In this document: piece by piece, positions 58,017 through 64,000 of the stretch
How the letters are laid out: each line of letters opens with the position of its first letter
Numbering within the stretch: position 1 is the stretch's first letter
Assembly (NCBI RefSeq): GCF_020215645.1
Contig: NZ_CP084058.1
Coordinates: forward strand, 4,960,001-5,024,000
Direction of reading: 5' to 3'
Length of the DNA: 64,000 bases
From: Nonomuraea gerenzanensis
GTDB taxonomy: Bacteria > Actinomycetota > Actinomycetes > Streptosporangiales > Streptosporangiaceae
Program-made: the position numbers and the translations under genes
The notes under the pieces: model-generated
What the model was told of the DNA's origin: nothing
Seen by the model: the letters and a program-made list of their open reading frames with translations, nothing else
Database searches by the model: none

Positions 58017-58769
58017 ATGGGAGACACGGCAGCCGTACGCCGGCGAGCCGACCGGGCGCGGCAGGTGGCCGACCTGCTCCGGCGGCAGATCGTGCACGGG
58101 CACTACGCGCGGGGCGCGTTGCCGCCGGAGGCGGTGCTGGCGCGGGAGTTCGGCGCCTCGCGCAACACCGTACGCGAGGCGTTGCGGCTGCTGCGCGAGG
58201 AAGGGCTGGTGGAGCGGTGCCCGGGAGTGGGCACCACGGTGGCGGCGGAGAAGTACCCGCACGGCCTGCACCGGCTGCTGGGCCTGGCCGAGACCCTGCA
58301 CGAGCACGGCCGGGTGACCAACCAGGTCAGGACCATGGCCCTGATCGAGCCGCCGGCCGCCGTCAGCCAGCGGCTCGGGCTCGCGCCCGGCGCGTCGGTC
58401 GTCTACCTCGAACGGCTGCGCCGCCTCGACGGCCTGCCGCTCTCGCTGGACCTGACCTATCTGGTCCGTGACGTCGGTGAGCCGCTGTTCGACGCCGACC
58501 TGGAGCACAACGACATCTTCGTGCTCCTGGAGGGGATCGCCGGACAGCCCCTCGGCACCGCCGAGCTCACCCTGGAGGCGGTCAACGCCGACCCCCACAC
58601 CGCCGCCGTGCTCGACGCGCCGCGCGGCGCCGCGCTGCTCATGGTCGAGCGGCTCACCCACCTGGCCGACGGCCGGCCGGTCGACCTGGAGTTCATCCGC
58701 TTCAGAGGCGACCGGCTGACCATGCGCGGCCACCTGAACCGCACCGTGGAGGAGGACCGATGGCCCTGA
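58017..58769 (+). CDS. GntR-family regulator with UTRA (HutC-like) domain
   Basis: A 250-residue regulator. ATG 58017 has AGGAGG five bases upstream. GntR winged helix: RARQVADLLRRQIVHGHYAR, LAREFGASRNTVREALRLLR, EEGLVERCPGVGTTVA. UTRA ligand domain: VVYLERLRRLDGLPLSLDLT, RGAALLMVERLTHLADGRPV. The next gene starts inside its 3' end (10-base overlap), so the regulator is the first gene of the AprBA-like/ABC operon and probably its repressor. The ligand may be the transported compound. Confidence 0.92.
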   Translation: MGDTAAVRRRADRARQVADLLRRQIVHGHYARGALPPEAVLAREFGASRNTVREALRLLREEGLVERCPGVGTTVAAEKYPHGLHRLLGLAETLHEHGRVTNQVRTMALIEPPAAVSQRLGLAPGASVVYLERLRRLDGLPLSLDLTYLVRDVGEPLFDADLEHNDIFVLLEGIAGQPLGTAELTLEAVNADPHTAAVLDAPRGAALLMVERLTHLADGRPVDLEFIRFRGDRLTMRGHLNRTVEEDRWP

Positions 58770-58987
58770 TCAACCAGCGGGTCGAGGTACCCGTGACCAT
58801 CGACGAGGCGCTGTGCATCGACGGCTGCACCCTGTGCGTCGAGGCGTGCCCGCTCGACTCCCTGGCGATCAGCGACGAGACCGGCAAGGCCTACATGTAC
58901 GTGGACGAGTGCTGGTACTGCGGGCCGTGCGCGGCCCGGTGCCCCGTGGACGCGGTCACCATCGACATCCCCTTCCTGCTGCGATGA
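58760..58987 (+). CDS. AprB-like ferredoxin, two [4Fe-4S] clusters
   Basis: A 75-residue ferredoxin. ATG 58760 follows GGAGGAGG. Cluster motifs: Cys19-x3-Cys23-x2-Cys26-x3-Cys30-Pro and Cys51-x2-Cys54-x2-Cys57-x3-Cys61-Pro. The second motif in context (ECWYCGPCAARCPVDAVTI) resembles the APS-reductase beta subunit (CWECYSCVKMCPQGAIDV), and the first, with three residues between its first two cysteines, is also unusual. It is the likely electron partner of the AprA-like flavoprotein at the other end of the operon. Confidence 0.88.
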   Translation: MALINQRVEVPVTIDEALCIDGCTLCVEACPLDSLAISDETGKAYMYVDECWYCGPCAARCPVDAVTIDIPFLLR

Positions 58988-58998
58988 AGGAGACCACC

Positions 58999-60384
58999 AT
59001 GCGTGTCTTCCTGGCGGCCCTCGCCCTGCTCGCCGCGGCCGGCTGCTCGGTCGCCGGCGCGGCGGGCGGCACGGGCAAGATCAAGGTCGTCATCGGCTAC
59101 CAGTCCAAGACCATCAACACGGTGACCGCCGGCACGCTGCTGCGCTCGCTCGGCTACCTGGAGCAGCGGCTCGGCGACCGGTACGCCGTCGAGTGGCAGG
59201 ACTACGACACCGGCGCGCCCATCACCGCCAAGATGGTCGCCGGCAAGATCGACATCGGCTCGATGGGTGACTACCCCCTGCTCATCAACGCCGCCCGCAC
59301 CCAGGCCATCCCCGCCGCCCGCACGGAGCTGATCTCCATCACCGGCTACAACCTGCGCGGCGGCCTCAACATGGTGGTCGTGCCGCCCGCGTCCAAGGCG
59401 CGGACGCTGGCCGACCTGAAGGGGGCCAAGGTCTCCGCCAGCGTGGGCTCGGCCGGGCACGGCACCCTCGTCCAGGCGGTCGAGCGGGCCGGGGTGACCG
59501 GGATCGAGGTCGTCAACCACCAGCCCGCCGTCGGCGCCTCACAGCTGGAGTCGGGTGGCGTGCAGGCGTACGCGCAGTTCGTGGCCTGGCCGGGCCTGCT
59601 GGTCTTCCAGGACAAGGGCCGCCTGCTCTACGACGGTTCCGCGCTGGACGTGCCGACCTTCCACGGCGTGGTGGTGCGCCGGGCGTACGCCGGGGAGCAC
59701 CCCGACGTGGTGGACGCCTTCCTCAAGGCCCAGCTCGACGCCACCCGCTACCTGCACGAGCACCCGCTCGCCGCCGCCGAGTCCGTGGCGCGGTCCACCG
59801 GCCTGCCCGCCGAGGTCGTCTACCTCTACAACGGGCCCGGCGGCATCTCCACCTTCGACGTCACGCTGAAACCGCAGCTCAAGGCGGCGCACGAGCACGA
59901 CGTGCCGTACCTCAAGCGCATCGGCACCGACTTCCCCGGGGTGGACGTCTCCGCCTTCGTCAACGACTCCTACCTGCGCAGGGCGTACGGACCTGCGTAC
60001 GACCAGGACGTGGCCACCACCGCCAACCCCGCCCCGATCACCGGCACCGACCCCGTCTGCGGCGGGCAGGTGAGCGACCCGGGGACGGCCTCGGAGCTGT
60101 GGCTCGACGGCGCGGACACCACGCGGCCCGCCGCCACGCCCACCTGCCTGCTGCGCCAGATCGCCGCCGCGGGCCCGGCGGCCGTGCGGGCCGCCTACGT
60201 GCCGGACACCGTCACCGGGACCCGCTGGTTCGCCGACCACGCGGTGTGGCTCAGGGAAGGGGCGCGGTTCCTGCCGTTCACCACGCAGGACGGCGCGGAC
60301 GCCTACCGCGGCGAGCACCCCGAGGCGGAGCCGATCACCTACGAGGCCGCGCTGAAGGCGGCGGCGAAGGGCGGTGACACATGA
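58999..60384 (+). CDS. ABC transporter substrate-binding lipoprotein (SsuA/TauA-like) fused to a NosL-like domain
   Basis: A 461-residue protein. ATG 58999 is six bases after AAGGAG. Lipobox LLAAAGC. Residues 30-340 form a sulfonate/nitrate-type periplasmic binding fold (VIGYQSKTINTVTAGTLLRS, AGKIDIGSMGDYPLL, LADLKGAKVSASVGSAGHGT). The last 105 residues match the NosL pattern: TDPVCGGQVSDPGTAS (NosL CGM..ISDP), TPTCLLRQIAAAG (DIGCM), AAYVPDTVTGTRWFADHAVW (DYxTGEWIDA..A), FLPFTTQDGADAYRGEHP. The copper-type methionines are replaced, so metal binding is uncertain. This fusion is unusual. It captures a substrate for the permease and ATPase that follow. Confidence 0.87.
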   Translation: MRVFLAALALLAAAGCSVAGAAGGTGKIKVVIGYQSKTINTVTAGTLLRSLGYLEQRLGDRYAVEWQDYDTGAPITAKMVAGKIDIGSMGDYPLLINAARTQAIPAARTELISITGYNLRGGLNMVVVPPASKARTLADLKGAKVSASVGSAGHGTLVQAVERAGVTGIEVVNHQPAVGASQLESGGVQAYAQFVAWPGLLVFQDKGRLLYDGSALDVPTFHGVVVRRAYAGEHPDVVDAFLKAQLDATRYLHEHPLAAAESVARSTGLPAEVVYLYNGPGGISTFDVTLKPQLKAAHEHDVPYLKRIGTDFPGVDVSAFVNDSYLRRAYGPAYDQDVATTANPAPITGTDPVCGGQVSDPGTASELWLDGADTTRPAATPTCLLRQIAAAGPAAVRAAYVPDTVTGTRWFADHAVWLREGARFLPFTTQDGADAYRGEHPEAEPITYEAALKAAAKGGDT

Positions 60385-61187
60385 CGGGCACCCCGGCGCC
60401 ACGCCGCGGCAGCCGGTGGAGCTGGCCCGTCAGGGTCGCCTCCGTCCTGGTGGCGGCCGGGCTGTGGCAGGCGCTCACCGCCGCCGACGCCCGGCTGTGG
60501 CTCAGGTTCGACCGGCTCCCCACGCTGGACGAGATCGCCGCCGAGGCCGCCAGGCAGCTCGCGACCCCGGTCTTCGCGCTCGACCTGGCGCAGAGCCTGA
60601 TCCGGATCCTGTCCGGGTTCGGCCTGGCCACGGTCGCGGGGCTGGCGGCGGGCATCGCGCTCGGCAGGTCCGCCCGCGCCAGGGACGTGCTGCTGCCACT
60701 GCTGGAGGCGGCGCGGCCGATCCCGGCGATCGCGCTGGTGCCGGTGGCGATCCTGCTGTTCCCCACCGACGAGCAGGGGATCGTGTTCATCACCTTCGTG
60801 GCCGCCTTCTTCCCCATCATGGTCAGCACCCGGCACGCCGTGCGGGCGCTGCCGACGTTGTGGGAGGACGCGGTCAGAACGCTCGGCGGCGGCCGGCTGC
60901 ACGTGTTGTGGCACGTCGTGCTGCCCGGCATCCTGCCCGGCGTGTTCGGCGGGCTGTCCGTCGGCATGGGCGTGTCGTGGATCTGCGTGATCTCGGCCGA
61001 GATGATCTCCGGCGAGTTCGGCGTCGGCTACCGCACCTGGCAGTCGTACACGCTCGTGGACTACCCCGCCGTGATCGTCGGGATGATCACCATCGGCCTG
61101 CTGGGCTGGCTCACCTCGGCGGCCGTCGAGCTGGTCGGGCGGCGGGTCACCCGCTGGCTGCCCCGGGCCGAGAGGAGCACGGCATGA
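60381..61187 (+). CDS. ABC transporter permease (SsuC/TauC-like)
   Basis: A 268-residue protein with about six helices; start ATG 60381 overlaps the binding-protein stop by four bases. BPD-transport domain: FVAAFFPIMVSTRHAVRALP, then the EAA loop WEDAVRTLGGGRLHVLWHVV and LPGILPGVFGGLSVGMGVSW. The sulfonate/nitrate/taurine permease family is clear; the solute is not. Confidence 0.9.
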   Translation: MTGTPAPRRGSRWSWPVRVASVLVAAGLWQALTAADARLWLRFDRLPTLDEIAAEAARQLATPVFALDLAQSLIRILSGFGLATVAGLAAGIALGRSARARDVLLPLLEAARPIPAIALVPVAILLFPTDEQGIVFITFVAAFFPIMVSTRHAVRALPTLWEDAVRTLGGGRLHVLWHVVLPGILPGVFGGLSVGMGVSWICVISAEMISGEFGVGYRTWQSYTLVDYPAVIVGMITIGLLGWLTSAAVELVGRRVTRWLPRAERSTA

Positions 61188-61918
61188 CCACGCTGGCGCC
61201 GCCCGAGCGGGCGCAGACCGGGCTGGGGTTCACGCTGGAGCGGCTGTCCCTGGGCTACGGCGGCCACCTGGTCGCCCACGAGATCGACCTGGCGGTGGTG
61301 CCGGGCGAGGTGCTGGTCGTCGTGGGCGCCTCGGGCTCGGGCAAGTCCACGCTGCTGCGCGCGCTGGCCGGGCTGCTCACGCCCGCCGGCGGCACCGTAC
61401 GGGCCGACGGCGCGCAGATCGCCGGCCCCTCGGCCGAGCGCGCGATGGTCTTCCAGGACGACGGCCTGCTGCCGTGGCGCAGCGTGCGGCGCAACATCGA
61501 GCTGCCGCTGCGCATCCGCAAGGTCGGCCGGCGCGAGCGCGCCGAGGCGGCGCGGGCGTGGATCGAGCGGGTCGGGCTGAGCGGTGCGGAGGACAGGCTG
61601 CCCCGCGAGCTGTCCGGTGGCATGCGCCAGCGCGTGCAGCTCGCCCGCGCCCTGGTCGCCGCGCCGCGCGCGGTGCTGATGGACGAGCCGTTCGGCGCGC
61701 TCGACGCCCAGACCCGCGCCCAGATGCAGCGCGTCCTGCTCGACGTGCTGCGTGACACCAGGGCGACGGTCGTGTTCGTCACCCACGACGTGGACGAGGC
61801 GCTGCTGCTCGCCGACCGCGTGGCCGTGCTGGGCGACCGGGGCATCCGCACGCTGATCGACGTGCGCGGGAGCGGCGAGCGGGCCGTGCTGCGCGACAGG
61901 ATCCTGAAGGAGTTGTGA
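61184..61918 (+). CDS. ABC transporter ATPase (SsuB/TauB-like)
   Basis: A 244-residue ATPase; ATG 61184 overlaps the permease stop and follows AGAGGAG. Walker A GASGSGKST, Q-loop VFQDDGLLPWRSV, signature LSGGMRQRVQLARAL, Walker B AVLMDEPFGALDAQT, H-loop FVTHDVDEAL. It drives uptake with the preceding permease and binding protein. Its stop shares a base with the next start (TGATG). Confidence 0.93.
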   Translation: MTTLAPPERAQTGLGFTLERLSLGYGGHLVAHEIDLAVVPGEVLVVVGASGSGKSTLLRALAGLLTPAGGTVRADGAQIAGPSAERAMVFQDDGLLPWRSVRRNIELPLRIRKVGRRERAEAARAWIERVGLSGAEDRLPRELSGGMRQRVQLARALVAAPRAVLMDEPFGALDAQTRAQMQRVLLDVLRDTRATVVFVTHDVDEALLLADRVAVLGDRGIRTLIDVRGSGERAVLRDRILKEL

Positions 61919-64000
61919 TGGAGATCCCCGCGATCGAGGACCGGCTGCACCTGGAGTGCGAGGTGCTCGTCGTCGGCGGCGGTACCGCCGGCACGATGGC
62001 CGCGATCACCGCGGCCGAGCGCGGCGCGAGCGTGCTGCTGCTGGAGAAGGCGCACGTGCGCCACAGCGGCGCGCTGGCCATGGGCATGGACGGCGTCAAC
62101 AACGCGGTCATCCCCGGCAAGGCCACGCCCGAGGACTACGTCGCCGAGATCACCCGGGCCAACGACGGCGTCGTCAACCAGCGCACCGTCCACCAGACCG
62201 CCACCCGCGGCCACGCCATGGTGCAGCGGCTGGAACGCTACGGCGTCAAGTTCGAGAAGGACGAGTACGGCGAGTACGCGGTGCGCCGGGTCCACCGCTC
62301 GGGCAGCTACGTGCTGCCCATGCCGGAGGGCAAGGACGTCAAGAAGGTGCTCTACCGGGTGCTGCGCCGGCGCGACCTCCGCGAGAAGGTGCGCATCGAG
62401 AACCGGGTCATGCCCGTCAGGGTCCTCACCTCGGGCGGGCGCGCGGTCGGCGTGGCCGGCTTCGACACCCGCTCCGGGCGGTTCGTCACCGTCTCCGCCG
62501 GTGCGGTGATCCTGGCCACCGGCGCGTGCGGCCGGCTCGGCCTGCCCGCCAGCGGCTACCTGTACGGCACCTACGAGAACCCGGCCAACGCCGGCGACGG
62601 CCACGCCATGGCCTACCACGCCGGGGCCGAGCTCAGCGGCATCGAGTGCTTCCAGATCAACCCGCTGATCAAGGACTACAACGGGCCCGCCTGCGCGTAC
62701 GTGGCCAACCCGTTCGGCGGCTACCAGGTCAACAACCAGGGGGAGCGGTTCGTCGACTCCGACTACTGGTCGGGCCAGATGATGGCGGAGGTCGCCACCG
62801 AGATCGCCTCCGCCCGCGGCCCCATCTACCTCAAGCTCTCCCACCTGCCCGAGGAGTCCATCTCCGCCCTCGAAGGCATCCTGCACACCACCGAGCGCCC
62901 CACCCGGGGCACCTTCCACGCCGGGCGCGGGCATGACTACCGCACCCACGACGTGGAGATGCACATCTCCGAGATCGGCCTGTGCGGCGGCCACTCGGCC
63001 TCCGGCGTGTGGGTGGACGAGCACGGCGCGACCACCGTGCCCGGCCTGTACGCCGCCGGCGACCTGGCCTGTGTGCCGCACAACTACATGATCGGCGCGT
63101 TCGTCTTCGGCGACCTGGCGGGCGCCCACGCCGCCGCCCACGCGGTCGCGCCCGGAGCGTTGCCCGAGGACCAGCTCACCGCCGCCCACGAGCTGGTCTA
63201 CCGGCCGCTGCGCCACCCCGAGGGGCCGCCCCAGCAGCAGGTGGAGTACAAGCTGCGCCGTTTCGTCAACGACTACATCACCCCGCCCAAGACGGCCGCC
63301 AAGCTGGAGATCGCGCTGGAGACGTTCGAGCGCATGCGCGCGGAGATCGCCGGGATGGGTGCCCGCACCCCGCACGAGCTGATGCGCTGCGTGGAGGTCG
63401 ACTTCATCAGGGACTGCGCCGAGATGGCGGCGCGGGCCTCGCTCACCCGCACCGAGAGCCGCTGGGGTCTCTACCACGAGCGCGCCGACCTGCCCGCCCG
63501 CGACGACGCCGCCTGGCTGTTCCACCTGAACCTGCGCAAGCGGGACGACGGCGCGATGGAGTTCGTCAAGCGGCCCGTGGAGCCGTACCTGGTGCCCGTC
63601 CCCGAGTTCACGCCCGTCGCCGCCGAGCCGGTCGTGCTCGCCGCGCGTGCGTCGGTGCGGGTGCGGCGGGCCGCCGCCACCCGGGCCGAACGAGTCGTGG
63701 TGGGCCGCTCGCCGCGCATCCTGGAGCTGCACCGGCTGGCCGAGGAGCAGCCCACCGCCGGGCGACTGGCCCCCTACCTCGCCGACCCCGACCCCAAGGT
63801 GCGGCGGGCCGCCATCGCCACGCTGACCGAGACCGTCCCTGAAGGCGCCGGGCTCGCCCTGACCGCCGCCCTGGGCGACGGCCACGGCACCGTACGGCAA
63901 GCCGCCGCCACCGCGCTCAGGGAACTGGTCGAGGTGCTGCCCGCCACCCCCGAGCTGCGCACCGCCCTGGTCGGGCGGCTGGCCGGCGGGGACGCCGTGA
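61918..64000 (+). CDS. AprA-like FAD flavoprotein (fumarate reductase/SDH superfamily) with HEAT-like tail, 3' end outside window
   Basis: At least 694 residues; the frame is open at the window edge. FAD fold EVLVVGGGTAGTMAAITAAE near the N-terminus, then HVRHSGALAMGMDGVNN, which parallels APS-reductase alpha (ERSGAVAQGLSAINTYLG) more than succinate dehydrogenase. C-terminal FAD site: GLYAAGDLACVPHNYMIGAF. After the helical domain, from about residue 600, HEAT-like repeats begin (LAPYLADPDPKVRRAAIATL, ALGDGHGTVRQAAATALREL), absent from classical AprA. With the AprB-like ferredoxin it probably forms a two-subunit redox enzyme acting on what the ABC transporter imports, perhaps a sulfur compound (inference). 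Confidence 0.88.
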   Translation, partial: MEIPAIEDRLHLECEVLVVGGGTAGTMAAITAAERGASVLLLEKAHVRHSGALAMGMDGVNNAVIPGKATPEDYVAEITRANDGVVNQRTVHQTATRGHAMVQRLERYGVKFEKDEYGEYAVRRVHRSGSYVLPMPEGKDVKKVLYRVLRRRDLREKVRIENRVMPVRVLTSGGRAVGVAGFDTRSGRFVTVSAGAVILATGACGRLGLPASGYLYGTYENPANAGDGHAMAYHAGAELSGIECFQINPLIKDYNGPACAYVANPFGGYQVNNQGERFVDSDYWSGQMMAEVATEIASARGPIYLKLSHLPEESISALEGILHTTERPTRGTFHAGRGHDYRTHDVEMHISEIGLCGGHSASGVWVDEHGATTVPGLYAAGDLACVPHNYMIGAFVFGDLAGAHAAAHAVAPGALPEDQLTAAHELVYRPLRHPEGPPQQQVEYKLRRFVNDYITPPKTAAKLEIALETFERMRAEIAGMGARTPHELMRCVEVDFIRDCAEMAARASLTRTESRWGLYHERADLPARDDAAWLFHLNLRKRDDGAMEFVKRPVEPYLVPVPEFTPVAAEPVVLAARASVRVRRAAATRAERVVVGRSPRILELHRLAEEQPTAGRLAPYLADPDPKVRRAAIATLTETVPEGAGLALTAALGDGHGTVRQAAATALRELVEVLPATPELRTALVGRLAGGDAV

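Noticed and set aside
1..64000. Mobile elements, integration sites, tRNA and rRNA genes
   Set aside because: No transposase, integrase, tRNA cloverleaf or rRNA stretch was recognised. The two pseudogenes show simple indels rather than insertions.

Overview
This is a very GC-rich, gene-dense chromosomal window from a filamentous-type actinobacterium. GTG/TTG starts, translationally coupled ATGA/GTGA overlaps, F420-type LLM enzymes, STAS/PP2C regulators, an nSTAND-WD40 protein and an ECF41 sigma factor all fit. Protein flavour suggests the Streptosporangiaceae (for example Nonomuraea), but that is inference. No rRNA, tRNA, CRISPR array, integrase or transposase was seen.

Layout. 1-7.3 kb: secreted proteins. 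These are the end of an S53-like peptidase that has lost its nucleophile, a beta-propeller-like protein, an S8 subtilase with accessory domains, and a heparinase II/III-type lyase. 7.3-13.6 kb: a membrane protein, a 1,250-residue HTH-nSTAND-WD40 protein and two secreted proteins of unknown function. 13.9-17.8 kb: a dormancy/hypoxia island with a RafH-like ribosome hibernation factor, a tandem universal stress protein, a NarK-type nitrate/nitrite transporter and a wrecked NirK-type nitrite reductase. DosR-like boxes lie in front of the intact genes. 17.8-25.8 kb: an MFS/ArsR pair, a secreted peptide, a quinone oxidoreductase behind a MerR-type promoter, and an ECF41 sigma factor divergent from an FAD oxidoreductase and followed by a P450. 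25.8-28.1 kb: a Zur-box-centred bidirectional cluster with zinc-free ribosomal proteins S18, L28, S14 and L32 and a COG0523 protein.

28.5-39.1 kb is the main accessory region. A tightly coupled operon holds tryptophan 2,3-dioxygenase, a kynureninase-like enzyme, a second TDO-superfamily protein, a flavin aromatic hydroxylase, a class IV aminotransferase and a KynB-type cyclase. A MarR gene and an LLM oxidoreductase/MFS/ATP-grasp ligase operon follow. Together they look like an NRPS-free pathway that converts tryptophan through (hydroxy)kynurenine to an anthranilate-type unit, ligates it and exports it.

39.1-53.6 kb: partner-switching regulators (two STAS proteins, one PP2C), a YbdK/AsnB/S9-peptidase operon resembling a dipeptide osmolyte pathway, a CYP152-type peroxygenase, HtpG and a cold-shock protein. 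53.8-57.9 kb: a Ser/Thr kinase, a lipoprotein, a TetR regulator and a collapsed selD.

58.0-64.0 kb is the second candidate novel system. A GntR regulator is followed by an AprB-like ferredoxin, a sulfonate-type ABC transporter whose binding protein is fused to a NosL-like domain, and an AprA-like flavoprotein with a HEAT-like tail that runs off the window.
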